Shown: one piece after another, positions 1-7,577 of the stretch
Numbering within the stretch: position 1 is the first letter of the stretch
Layout: the number at the start of each line of letters is the position of its first letter
DNA from: Propioniciclava tarda
GTDB lineage: Bacteria; Actinomycetota; Actinomycetes; Propionibacteriales; Propionibacteriaceae
Reading direction: 5' to 3'
DNA: 50,214 bases
Assembly (NCBI RefSeq): GCF_900182665.1
Contig: NZ_FXTL01000021.1
Span: 1-50,214 of the forward strand
The notes under the pieces: model-generated
Seen by the model: the letters and a program-made list of their open reading frames with translations, nothing else
What the model was told of the DNA's origin: nothing
The model's database searches: none
Program-made: the position numbers and the translations under genes

Positions 1-129
1 GTCGCGCTCGTCACAGGTGCCACACGGGGCCTCGGGCGCTCGATCGCGGAAGCACTGGCATCCGACCACCACCTGCTCATCGGCGGACGAGAAGCAGTAG
101 TTCGTGTATGCGAGCGTGGCTGTCTGTAG
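1..129 (+). pseudogene. N-terminal remnant of a short-chain dehydrogenase (SDR)
   Basis: The forward frame open from base 1 reads VALVTGATRGLGRSIAEALA, the classic SDR Rossmann start with the TGxxxGxG cofactor-binding motif, followed by an acidic/His stretch and LLIGGRE. It stops at a TAG at 127-129 after 42 codons. A working SDR needs about 240 residues including the Ser-Tyr-Lys catalytic triad, and nothing of that follows: a terminator stem begins five bases later and livF ends at 182 on the other strand. The start codon lies left of the window. I read it as a 3'-deleted gene remnant. A sequence join at the window edge cannot be excluded. Confidence 0.6.
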
Positions 130-133
130 ACGG

Positions 134-170
134 CCGAAGGGCCCCGACGCTCGCGCGCGGGGCCCTTCGG
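134..170. terminator. bidirectional terminator stem between the SDR remnant and livF
   Basis: A perfect 13-bp inverted repeat (134-146 with 158-170) encloses an 11-base GC-rich loop. It lies 11 bp beyond the livF stop (minus strand) and 4 bp beyond the SDR remnant stop (plus strand), so it can serve both converging transcripts. There is no clear U tract on either side, which is common in actinobacterial terminators. Confidence 0.75.
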
Positions 171-181
171 CGATACTGGGA

Positions 182-889
182 TTAGTCCTCGCCGAGATAC
201 GCCTTCTTGACCCTGTCATCACCGAGCAGTTGCTTTCCGCTGCCCTCCAGGGTGATCGATCCCACCTCGAGCACGTAGGCGTGATCGGATAGCTCAAGCG
301 CTGCGGCGGCATTCTGCTCGACCAACAGGATCGTGACACCCTCAGACTGCAGTTCGCTGATGGTGCTCATGATCCGCTGCATCATGAGCGGTGACAGGCC
401 CATCGACGGCTCATCGAGCATGAGCAGTCGCGGCCGACTCATCATGGCTCGTCCGATGGCGAGCATCTGCTGCTCGCCACCCGAGAACGTGCCGGCCGGC
501 TGCGAGCGCCGTTCCTTGAGGATGTCGAACAGGGCAAACACTCGCTCCAGATCGCCGGCGATCGCCTGGTGATCCTTGCGCGCGAAGGCGCCCAGCATGA
601 GATTGTCCTCGACCGTCAATTTGGGGAAGATCCGGCGTCCCTCGGGGGAGTGCGCTAGGCCGAGCTGGACGATCTTGTGAGCCGGCATCTTGTCGATCCG
701 CTGACCCTCGAACCAGACCTCGCCCGACTCGGGACGCAGCAGCCCAGAGATCGTGCGCAGCGTCGTGGTCTTGCCCGCACCGTTCGTACCGAGCAGGGAC
801 ACCACCTGGTTGTGCTCGACGGAGAAGCTGATCCCCTTGACCGCCTTGACCTTGCCGTAGGCGACGACGAGGTCCTTGACCTCAAGCAT
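182..889 (-). CDS. livF: branched-chain amino-acid ABC transporter ATP-binding protein LivF
   Basis: One of two ATPases that power a high-affinity importer for leucine/isoleucine/valine or related substrates at the cytoplasmic membrane. The 235-residue length is typical for LivF. Walker A is GTNGAGKT at residues 34-41, the signature is FSGGEQQ in the middle of the protein, and Walker B is LLMLDEP, followed by a conserved His-loop region. The ATG overlaps the end of livG by 8 nt (882-889), which points to translational coupling. It is the last gene of a five-gene minus-strand operon and ends 11 bp before a terminator stem. Substrate choice within the HAAT family (amino acids, urea, amides) cannot be read from the ATPase. 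Confidence 0.93.
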   Translation of the reverse strand: MLEVKDLVVAYGKVKAVKGISFSVEHNQVVSLLGTNGAGKTTTLRTISGLLRPESGEVWFEGQRIDKMPAHKIVQLGLAHSPEGRRIFPKLTVEDNLMLGAFARKDHQAIAGDLERVFALFDILKERRSQPAGTFSGGEQQMLAIGRAMMSRPRLLMLDEPSMGLSPLMMQRIMSTISELQSEGVTILLVEQNAAAALELSDHAYVLEVGSITLEGSGKQLLGDDRVKKAYLGED

Positions 890-1703
890 CGGGTGCCTCC
901 TTCGTCTTGGGTGACCCGATGTAGGCCTCGATCACCCGCGGGTCCGACTGGACCTCGGTTGCCGTGCCCTCGATGAGAGTCTTGCCTCGGACGAGGCAAA
1001 GCACGCGATCACACAGGTTGAAGATGAACTTCATGTCGTGCTCGATCACCACGATGGCCAAGCCGCTGTCCCTGATGCGGAAGACCAGCTCTTCTGCCTC
1101 GCGAGTCTCTTGCGGATTCATGCCGGCCGTCGGCTCGTCGAGCAACAGGAGCTTCGGGTCGGTGGCCAGAGCACGGGCGATCTCCAGGCGACGCTGATCC
1201 CCATAGGGGAGGTTGCGTGCTAGAGATGCCCCCTGGTGTCCGAGGCCCACGTACTCGAGGAGCTCGGCCGCCCGAGCGCGCGTCTCCTGCTCCTCGCGGC
1301 GGAACTTCGGCCCGTGGACGATCGAGGTCACAGGGCCCGACGTGGTCCGGCAATAGCGCCCAACCATCACGTTCTCCAGTGCCGTCATGTTGGGAAAGAG
1401 CCGAATGTTCTGGAACGTTCGCGCCATCCCCGCCACCACCACCTCGCGAGGCTTTGGGGGCAAAATCGCGCCGTTGAACTCGACGCGCCCCGTCGTGGGC
1501 TTATACATGCCGGTCAGGCAGTTGAAGAAGGTTGTCTTCCCCGCGCCGTTCGGACCGATGAGGCCGACGATTTCGCCGGCATGAACCGTCAGGTTCACGC
1601 CATCCACCGCCACCAGGCCACCGAACTTCATCGTGACCTCGCTGGCCTGCAGGATGACCTCCTTGGACACGTGATGCGTCGACTGAGGTGCCAGTGCCGT
1701 CAT
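882..1703 (-). CDS. livG: branched-chain amino-acid ABC transporter ATP-binding protein LivG
   Basis: Second ATPase of the importer, 273 residues. Walker A is GPNGAGKT at residues 50-57. The signature is the LivG-type variant LPYGDQRR rather than LSGGQ, and Walker B is LLLLDEP followed by TAGMNPQE. LivG pairs with LivF to form the nucleotide-binding dimer on the LivH-LivM permease. Its ATG overlaps the livM stop by 4 nt (1700-1703) and its 3' end overlaps livF, so livM-livG-livF should be translated in a coupled manner. About 16 extra residues precede the conserved beta strand. No internal start has a better ribosome-binding site, so I keep the first ATG. Confidence 0.93.
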   Translation of the reverse strand: MTALAPQSTHHVSKEVILQASEVTMKFGGLVAVDGVNLTVHAGEIVGLIGPNGAGKTTFFNCLTGMYKPTTGRVEFNGAILPPKPREVVVAGMARTFQNIRLFPNMTALENVMVGRYCRTTSGPVTSIVHGPKFRREEQETRARAAELLEYVGLGHQGASLARNLPYGDQRRLEIARALATDPKLLLLDEPTAGMNPQETREAEELVFRIRDSGLAIVVIEHDMKFIFNLCDRVLCLVRGKTLIEGTATEVQSDPRVIEAYIGSPKTKEAPDA

Positions 1704-3445
1704 GCCTTCACCTCCACGAACTCGTAAGGCAGGTTGTCCTCGATCTCACCCACGAGCTCGTCGTCGTCCTCGTGGAACTCCAGCGCGCGACGCTGGTTGG
1801 GGATCATTCCCTCGGGACGGAAGCGCATCATGGCGACCATCAGAAGGCCGAAGATCAGCATGCGGTACTCGCTGATGAAGCGGAGCTTCTCCGGAACGAG
1901 CTTCAGCAAGATGGCGCCGAGTAGGACACCCATCACCGTGCCCATGCCACCCAATACGACCGCCGCCAGCAGGAACGCGCTCTCCAGGAAGACGTACTGG
2001 TCGGGCACGACTGAAACATCCACGTGAGCCTTCACCGCCCCCGCGAAGCCAGCCAGGAACGCCCCACCCGCAAAGGCGAGGAGCTTCAGACCGAACACGT
2101 TCACGCCCATCGCCTCGGCCGCACGCTCGTCCTCGCGGATGGCGACCCAGCCGCGGCCGATTCGGCTGTGGTTCAGGCGGGTGAACACCAAGATGATGAA
2201 CCCCATGATCAGCAGCATCACGAAGAAGTAGTTCGAGAACCGCCCCAGCTCGATGCCCAGGATGTTGTGCGCCTCGCCGAAGTTGAACCCGAACAGGTCG
2301 AGGTTCGGGATGGCCGGAATGCCGGACGAGCCGTGCACCACGTTCGGGCCCGAGCTACCGTCCAGGTTGTTCATGGTGATGCGGAAGATCTCACCGAACG
2401 CCAACGTAACGATTGCCAGGTAGTCACCCGAGACGCGCAACGTGGGTGAGCCGATGATCAGGCCCAGGGTGGCGGAGATGCAGCCAGCGATGAGCATCAC
2501 CACGATGAACGGAGGCTTCCAGCTGAAGAACGTCGCGAACGCAGACTCCGACAGCACCGCGGCCGTGAAGGCGCCAGCTCCGAGGAACGCGATGTAGCCC
2601 AGGTCCAGCAGGCCTGCGAGGCCGACGACGATGTTGAGCCCCACGGCGGTCGCGGCGAAGATCAGCACCTGCGTCGCGATCGACATGTTGGCGTCCGAAC
2701 CGTTCTGGGTGAACGGGAAGAAGAACGCCACGGCGAACGCCGAGGCCACGAGCACGTTCCGGTGTCGGCGTCCCGCGAGCGAGACCCAGGCGCCGAAACC
2801 GGTCCGCAGCGCGGCCGTGGCGAGGACTCCAAGGTAGACGAGGACGGCGACGAAGGTGCCGCCATCGTCCTGGGCGAGCGCGTAGGCGGCCCCGAAAAGC
2901 AGCGCCGCCAGGAGCCCTGCGATGGTGACGATCTCGAGCCAGGTGTACTTGGGGACGCGGTCTAGGTTGGGCTCGCGTCCGGCGGTCAGCAGGCGAGATC
3001 CGAGGAACGCCAGGCCGGACGCCACGAGGGCGATCCAGCCGCCGTACTCGACGTTGACGGCTCCACCGAGTTCCAGGGCGATGGTGACGACGATCACTGC
3101 CACCAGGACGAGCGCGCCGGTGCCGAAGGCCTTGGCTCCTCGGATCCACCCGAAGCGCTTGCTGATGCGTCCGAGCAACCTCAGCACGCCTTGACGTGAG
3201 ATGAGCCAGGGCTCGAGGAAGGTCATTCCAGCGCACAGCGCCATGAGGACGCCGAGGGAGGCCGCGAGCCACTGAATGGTCGACGGGCTACCCACGTAGG
3301 TCATGTCGTCGATGGCGTCTCGGCCATACGCCCACGGGAGGAAGGCGCTGGCCAGCAGCGCCACCCCACCAAGGATGGAGAGGATGCGGCCGAGCCCGTA
3401 GTAGCGCTGCTGCAGCGCGGGGGTGAAGACGGTGGGGATTCTCAT
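1700..3445 (-). CDS. livM: branched-chain amino-acid ABC transporter permease LivM, long form
   Basis: Membrane permease subunit. I place the start at 3445 (MRIPTVFTPALQQRY), because this ATG overlaps the livH stop as ATGA. The open frame extends 30 codons further upstream but that part lies inside livH. The protein is 581 residues, against about 320-420 for classical LivM. The family core (many hydrophobic helices, ending in PEGMIPNQRRALEF) fills the C-terminal 320 residues. The first 230 residues add several further hydrophobic segments split by short Arg-rich loops (for example GRISKRFGW). The core has the usual GDYLAIVTLAFGEI region. The N-terminal extension is clear in the sequence; its role is unknown to me. 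Confidence 0.9.
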   Translation of the reverse strand: MRIPTVFTPALQQRYYGLGRILSILGGVALLASAFLPWAYGRDAIDDMTYVGSPSTIQWLAASLGVLMALCAGMTFLEPWLISRQGVLRLLGRISKRFGWIRGAKAFGTGALVLVAVIVVTIALELGGAVNVEYGGWIALVASGLAFLGSRLLTAGREPNLDRVPKYTWLEIVTIAGLLAALLFGAAYALAQDDGGTFVAVLVYLGVLATAALRTGFGAWVSLAGRRHRNVLVASAFAVAFFFPFTQNGSDANMSIATQVLIFAATAVGLNIVVGLAGLLDLGYIAFLGAGAFTAAVLSESAFATFFSWKPPFIVVMLIAGCISATLGLIIGSPTLRVSGDYLAIVTLAFGEIFRITMNNLDGSSGPNVVHGSSGIPAIPNLDLFGFNFGEAHNILGIELGRFSNYFFVMLLIMGFIILVFTRLNHSRIGRGWVAIREDERAAEAMGVNVFGLKLLAFAGGAFLAGFAGAVKAHVDVSVVPDQYVFLESAFLLAAVVLGGMGTVMGVLLGAILLKLVPEKLRFISEYRMLIFGLLMVAMMRFRPEGMIPNQRRALEFHEDDDELVGEIEDNLPYEFVEVKA

Positions 3446-4383
3446 GCCCGGTCCACCACCTTGGCGCCCATGATGCCCTGGGGACGGAACACCAACACGA
3501 TGATCAGCAACACGAAGGCCCAGACGTCCTTCCAAGCAGCGCCGCCGAACTGGCCGGTGACCAGGCTGGTCGCTAGCGACTCGACGACCCCGAGGACCAG
3601 CCCGCCGACCACGGCACCGTTGATATTCCCGATGCCTCCCAGGACGGCAGCGGTGAACGCCTTGAGTCCGGCCAGGAAGCCCATCTTGAAGTCGATGTTG
3701 CCGTAGCGCAGGCCGTGGGCCACGCCAGCAATAGCAGCCAGGCCCGCGCCGACGGCGAAGGCGACGGTGATGATCTTGTCCACGTCAATGCCCATCAGAC
3801 GCGCGGTATCGGCGTCCTGCGAGGTCGCGAGCATGGCGCGCCCGAGCTTGGTGCGGTTCACGAACCACCACAGGAACCCCCAGCAGATGATGAGGGCGGC
3901 CAGGGTGAAGAAGGTCGCACGCTGCACCACCGCGAAGCCTAGGTTGACGGCCGGGCCCGTGAAGAACTCGATCTGGGGGAAGGGGACCGCAGCCTTTGCG
4001 TCCGGGAAGCCGGGGATCATGCCGAAGAAGAGGCGGACGAACTCCTGCAGGAAGACCGAGATACCGATGGCCGTGATGAGAGGAGCCAGGCGCGGCGCGT
4101 GGCGCAGCGGACGGTACGCGAAACGCTCCATCAACACTGCTACTGCGATGCCCACGATCATGCCGCCGAGGATCATCAGGGGCAGCATCCACCACGAGAG
4201 GTTGTTGGTCGCCCGACCGAGCACGATCCAGGTGGACAGGGCTCCGAAAGCCCCCACCATGAAGATCTCGCCGTGGGCGAAGTTGATGAGTTGGACGATG
4301 CCGTACACGACGGTGTAGCCCACCGCGATCAACGCGTACAAGGCGCCGAGCGACAGGCCGTTGATGAGGGGATCGAGAATCAC
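3442..4383 (-). CDS. livH: branched-chain amino-acid ABC transporter permease LivH
   Basis: Partner permease of LivM, 313 residues, with the conserved N-terminus NGLSLGALYALIAVGYTVVY and the INFAHGEIFMVGA segment that marks LivH. About eight hydrophobic helices are visible. The start is GTG at 4383-4381, followed by ATT CTC GAT CCC. The gene begins 64 bp after livK, across a strong stem-loop, and its stop overlaps the livM start by 4 nt. LivH and LivM form the membrane channel that receives substrate from lipoprotein LivK. Confidence 0.93.
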   Translation of the reverse strand: MILDPLINGLSLGALYALIAVGYTVVYGIVQLINFAHGEIFMVGAFGALSTWIVLGRATNNLSWWMLPLMILGGMIVGIAVAVLMERFAYRPLRHAPRLAPLITAIGISVFLQEFVRLFFGMIPGFPDAKAAVPFPQIEFFTGPAVNLGFAVVQRATFFTLAALIICWGFLWWFVNRTKLGRAMLATSQDADTARLMGIDVDKIITVAFAVGAGLAAIAGVAHGLRYGNIDFKMGFLAGLKAFTAAVLGGIGNINGAVVGGLVLGVVESLATSLVTGQFGGAAWKDVWAFVLLIIVLVFRPQGIMGAKVVDRA

Positions 4384-4400
4384 ACTGGCTCCACATGTGG

Positions 4401-4432
4401 CGAGGGGGGGCCACCAAAGTGGCCCCCCCTCG
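4401..4432 (-). terminator. stem-loop between livK and livH (partial terminator or mRNA stabiliser)
   Basis: A perfect 14-bp inverted repeat (4401-4414 with 4419-4432) with a 4-base loop sits just after the livK stop and before livH. It has no U tract. In binding-protein operons such a stem often lowers expression of the membrane and ATPase genes relative to the abundant binding protein by partial termination or by protecting the upstream mRNA. That role is inferred here. Confidence 0.7.
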
Positions 4433-4447
4433 GGCGGGTATGAACGG

Positions 4448-5662
4448 TTACTTCAGGTCGCCGGTCGACTTGGCGACCCACTTGCCACCCTGAACGGCGT
4501 AGACCGTCAGGGTCTTGGACACGGCGTCGCCGTACTGGTCGAAGGCGACCTTGCCGGTGGCGCCGTCGAACGACACCTTCGCCATCGCGTCCACCGTGGC
4601 CTTGCGGGCCGCGGCGCCGTCGGCGGCGCTCGGGAGCGACGTCTTCAAGGCGGCGATGATGGCGTTGGCAGCGTCGTAGCCGTAGGCGCCGTACGCGGAG
4701 TAGCCGTCCTTGAAGCCGCCAGCCTTGTAGGCGTCCAGGAAGCCCTTGCCGGAGGCGAGGGTCTCGATGGGGGCGCCAACGGAGGTGGCCATGTCGCCGT
4801 CCGACTTGGCGCCGGCGAGGGAGATGTACTTGTCGTCGTAGATGCCGTCGCCGCCCATGAGCGGAACGTTCAGGCCGGCGGCCTTCATCTGCGAGCTCAT
4901 CGGGCCGGCGAGCTGGAACTCAGTGCCGAAGTAGACGAGCTGCGGGTTCTTGGCCTTCATGTTGGTGATGACGGCGGAGAAGTCCTTGTCGTCCTTGTTC
5001 ACGGTCTCGTTCGCCACGAGCGTGCCTCCGAGCTTGGTGAACTCCTTGGCGAAGGCCTCGGCCAGGCCCTGGCCGTAGGGCTTCTTGTCGTTGACGACGG
5101 CGACGCTCTTGAACCCGAGCGTGTTGTACACGTACTGCGCAGCGAACGGACCCTGCACGGCGTCCGTGGTGCAGACGCGGAAGTAGTTCGGGTACGTGCG
5201 CTTCGGGTTCGCCGCATCGGCGCCCTGGGTCAGCGCCGGGTTGGTGTTGGCCGGCGAGACCATCGTGATGTTGGCGGTGTTCAGGATCGGCTGGACGGAC
5301 TGCGCGACGCCCGAGTTCAGCGTGCCGACGACGGCGACGACGGCCTTGTCAGCGGAGACCTTGGTCGCGGCGTTCGCGCCGACGTCCGGGGTCGCCTGAT
5401 CATCCTGGGCCTCCAGCTGGAGCGTCCAGCCGGGGATGGCGTTGGCCTTGTTGGCCTGCTGAATCGCCAGGTCGACCGAGTTCTTGATGCCGAGACCCAT
5501 GACCGACAGGTCGCCGGTGAGCGGCGCGATGACGGCGATCTTGGCTACCTTGTTGGTCGTGGCCGCGGCACCGCTGTCGGTGCGGGAGCCGCACCCGGTC
5601 AGGGCTAGCGAGGCGATCACCAGGCTGGACAGGCCAGCGGCGACGAAACGATGGTTGGTCAC
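4448..5662 (-). CDS. livK: ABC transporter substrate-binding lipoprotein LivK
   Basis: Extracytoplasmic binding protein of the importer. I choose the GTG at 5662 because AAGGAGG lies about 8 nt upstream (5671-5678); an in-frame ATG further upstream would add 11 residues across that site. The 404-residue product opens with a lipoprotein signal peptide (short basic start, hydrophobic core, lipobox LTGC near residue 24), so the mature protein is lipid-anchored through that Cys. The mature part follows the periplasmic-binding type I fold: KIAVIAPLTGDLSVMGLGI, GVAQSVQPI, NITMVSPANTNP, VAVVNDKKPYGQG and PQLVYFGTEF. It is the first gene of the liv operon. The substrate could be branched-chain amino acids or another HAAT-family ligand. 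Confidence 0.92.
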   Translation of the reverse strand: MTNHRFVAAGLSSLVIASLALTGCGSRTDSGAAATTNKVAKIAVIAPLTGDLSVMGLGIKNSVDLAIQQANKANAIPGWTLQLEAQDDQATPDVGANAATKVSADKAVVAVVGTLNSGVAQSVQPILNTANITMVSPANTNPALTQGADAANPKRTYPNYFRVCTTDAVQGPFAAQYVYNTLGFKSVAVVNDKKPYGQGLAEAFAKEFTKLGGTLVANETVNKDDKDFSAVITNMKAKNPQLVYFGTEFQLAGPMSSQMKAAGLNVPLMGGDGIYDDKYISLAGAKSDGDMATSVGAPIETLASGKGFLDAYKAGGFKDGYSAYGAYGYDAANAIIAALKTSLPSAADGAAARKATVDAMAKVSFDGATGKVAFDQYGDAVSKTLTVYAVQGGKWVAKSTGDLK

Positions 5663-5871
5663 TGTGTTTTCCTCCTTGAATGCGGCGGCCACCAAGGGCG
5701 CGGCCGACGCGCTGGAGGGAATCTAGGGGCAAAGCCCGTCTTTGGCGACTGTCTGACGTTCTCCGGACAACGTTGTGACTGGGAAGTTACACAAGTGAAC
5801 GTCACGGAGCGGGGCTAGCGGCGTCGGCGTCCAACGATTTGGGGCCCCCCTGGCCCCTGGACTAGAGTGTC
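5663..5871. promoter_or_regulatory. divergent livK / rplJ control region
   Basis: This stretch separates the minus-strand liv operon from rplJ and holds no gene. On the minus strand TAGATT (5725-5720) is a candidate -10 for livK, giving a leader of about 50 nt. On the plus strand TAGAGT (5863-5868) is a candidate -10 for the L10 leader. An 18-bp near-palindrome at 5756-5773 (ACGTT, central TCCGGA, AACGT; 16 of 18 positions symmetric) lies about 30-48 bp upstream of the livK -10 and could be an operator. All these are read by eye; neither -35 is convincing. Confidence 0.4.
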
Positions 5872-6038
5872 CGTTGCCGAAGACCGCAGGTGTCGTCGCA
5901 AGACGAGGAAAGCCCGCGCAGGCGTATCGTGAATACCGCCGAGCTTGCTCGATCGCGTGGCCCCGAACGTCCTGTGCGTTCAGGGCCTTTTTGTTTGCCC
6001 GCGGAGGTAGGCCTGACGAATAGAAGTGGAGGAGACCC
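5872..6038 (+). ncRNA. ribosomal protein L10 leader RNA
   Basis: The 5' leader of rplJ-rplL contains the conserved core GCCGAAGACCGCAGGTG (5875-5891), the hallmark of the L10 leader. In other bacteria the L10-(L12)4 complex binds this RNA and represses its own synthesis. The leader then continues for about 145 nt to the rplJ Shine-Dalgarno sequence GTGGAGGAG (6026-6034). A terminator-like hairpin with a U run sits within it (5959-5992), so control here is probably by transcription attenuation. The exact 5' end is inferred from a candidate -10 (TAGAGT, 5863-5868). Confidence 0.85.
5959..5992 (+). terminator. intrinsic attenuator hairpin in the L10 leader
   Basis: The left arm at 5959-5969 pairs with 5977-5987 (ten pairs, one C/A mismatch) around a 7-base loop and is followed at once by five Ts (5988-5992). 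This is a textbook intrinsic terminator placed upstream of the rplJ start, between the L10-binding core and the ribosome-binding site. It fits an attenuation switch in which L10 binding favours termination. Confidence 0.75.
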
Positions 6039-6620
6039 ATGGCGAAGCCGGACAAGGCAGCAGCGGTCGCGGAGATGACGGAGCAGTTCGCTTCCGCAAA
6101 CGCCGCCGTGCTGACCGAGTACCGCGGTCTCACCGTCAAGAGCCTGAAGGAGTTCCGCAGGTCTCTCGGTGAGAACGCCACCTATGCCGTCACGAAGAAC
6201 ACGCTGACCAAGATCGCGGCCAAGCAGGCCGGGATCGACGGGCTTGATGACCAGCTCCACGGCCCGACGGCCATCGCGTTCATTCGCGGCGACGTCGCCA
6301 CCGTGGCCAAGGGCATCCGTGACTTCGCGAAGGCGAATCCGCTTCTGGTCATCAAGGGCGGTGTCATGGACGGTCGCGTCCTCGATGCCGATGCGGTCAA
6401 GAAGTTGGCCGATCTCGAGAGCCGCGAGGTCCTGCTCGCCAAGCTCGCGGGTGCGATGAACGGCAATCTTGCCAAGGCCGTTGGCCTGTTCGCCGCACCG
6501 CTCAGCCAGGCCGCTCGCGTCCTGGCCGCCCTGGAAGCCCAGAAGCAGGCCGGGACGACCCCGGCAACCGATGCAGCGCCCGCTGCTGAGGCAGACGACG
6601 CGGCAGACGCTGCAGAGTAA
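6039..6620 (+). CDS. rplJ: 50S ribosomal protein L10
   Basis: L10 (uL10) is the base of the ribosomal stalk. It binds 23S rRNA with its N-terminal domain and carries L7/L12 dimers on its C-terminal helix. The 193 residues start [17 protein letters not shown] and contain the conserved [16 protein letters not shown] and [11 protein letters not shown] segments. The tail after about residue 170 is Ala/Asp/Glu-rich. The ATG has a strong upstream GTGGAGGAG. rplL follows after 21 bp. The usual upstream partners rplK-rplA are not in this window: the divergent liv operon occupies that side. Confidence 0.97.
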   Translation: MAKPDKAAAVAEMTEQFASANAAVLTEYRGLTVKSLKEFRRSLGENATYAVTKNTLTKIAAKQAGIDGLDDQLHGPTAIAFIRGDVATVAKGIRDFAKANPLLVIKGGVMDGRVLDADAVKKLADLESREVLLAKLAGAMNGNLAKAVGLFAAPLSQAARVLAALEAQKQAGTTPATDAAPAAEADDAADAAE

Positions 6621-6641
6621 GTAATTCGAAAGGAAGCCAAC

Positions 6642-7034
6642 ATGGCCAAGCTCACTAGTGCAGAGCTCCTTGAGGCGTTCAAGGAGATGACGCTGATCGA
6701 GCTCTCCGAGTTCGTGAAGCAGTTCGAGGAGACCTTCGGCGTCACCGCCGCGGCTCCCGTGGCTGTCGCCGCCGTCGGTGGCGCCGCCCCCGCCGCCGAA
6801 GCCGCCGAGGAGGAGGAGGTCTCGAACGAGGTCGACGTCATCCTCGACTCCGCCGGCGACAAGAAGATCCAGGTCATCAAGGAGGTGCGCGCTCTCACGA
6901 ACCTGGGCCTCAAGGAGGCCAAGGACCTCGTCGAGGCTGCCCCCAAGGCCGTCCTGGAGAAGGTCACCCGCGAGGCTGCCGCCAAGGCCAAGGAGCAGCT
7001 CGAGGCTGCCGGCGCCGCCGTCACCATCAAGTGA
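6642..7034 (+). CDS. rplL: 50S ribosomal protein L7/L12
   Basis: The stalk protein that recruits and activates translational GTPases such as EF-G and EF-Tu. It has 130 residues: an N-terminal dimerisation helix ([20 protein letters not shown]), an Ala/Pro/Glu hinge (about residues 36-58), and the globular C-terminal domain with [20 protein letters not shown] and the terminal VTIK. A GAAAGGAAG ribosome-binding site lies upstream. It is the last gene of the rplJL unit and is followed by a strong terminator at 7061-7094. Confidence 0.97.
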   Translation: MAKLTSAELLEAFKEMTLIELSEFVKQFEETFGVTAAAPVAVAAVGGAAPAAEAAEEEEVSNEVDVILDSAGDKKIQVIKEVRALTNLGLKEAKDLVEAAPKAVLEKVTREAAAKAKEQLEAAGAAVTIK

Positions 7035-7060
7035 CCCCTGGCGTTCGCGCCAACAATCAC

Positions 7061-7094
7061 CGCGAAGGCGGGCCCCCTGGGGCCCGCCTTCGCG
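7061..7094 (+). terminator. terminator of rplJ-rplL
   Basis: A perfect 15-bp GC-rich stem (7061-7075 with 7080-7094) closed by a 4-base loop and followed by TTT. It starts 27 bp after the rplL stop and separates the stalk genes from rpoB. Confidence 0.9.
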
Positions 7095-7577
7095 TTTGTC
7101 TGCCGACTCGAATGTGGCCGCTGGGGAGAGCCGTGCAGTCACGAGCTGACCTGAGCATCCGTCGATCACCGGACGCCGTGGCGGCTCGCGCCCGGGGCGT
7201 CCCGGGATGGGGGCTCAAACCACACTCGATCCGTGGCGCGGGGATGGGGGCTCAACGTAGCGAGCGGACGCCAAAGCCGGACTGATCAGGCGGTGCAGAT
7301 CGGGCCCGCAGGCGGCTTCCGGTCTCCGGTGCGTGCGAACGCGCACGTCCGAGGGTATGATCGCCACATTCCTTCCTCGGAATGACGCTGATCCGGCGAC
7401 GTGGCCGTCCCAGCGAAGGCCCCTGGGCTTGTAGCGCACGATGTGCGCGTTTGCAAGACTCTCCTTGGGTGGTCTATGCTCTAGCTTTGCCCCTCTTGAC
7501 GACCCGTGGCACTTGACACGGGCCGTTTCGCATGCAAAGAACCCCTTTGCCCGGGTCTTGAGGAAGGACACCGAACC
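7095..7577 (+). promoter_or_regulatory. rpoB upstream region with candidate promoter
   Basis: This 483-bp stretch holds no convincing gene. The best promoter is TTGCAA (7451-7456), 18 bp, TATGCT (7475-7480), which would give a leader of about 90 nt. A consensus-like TTGACA at 7513-7518 could be a second -35 but lacks a good -10. The leader has a hairpin (7503-7508 with 7517-7522). Further upstream a 15-bp direct repeat (GGGATGGGGGCTCAA at 7204-7218 and 7241-7255) and small dyads at 7329-7346 and 7367-7384 are of unknown function. The rpoB ribosome-binding site GAGGAAGGA is near 7560-7568. Confidence 0.5.

Noticed and set aside
3446-3535. A 30-codon N-terminal extension of LivM
   Set aside because: It lies inside livH, lacks hydrophobic character, and the ATGA overlap with livH gives a natural coupled start.
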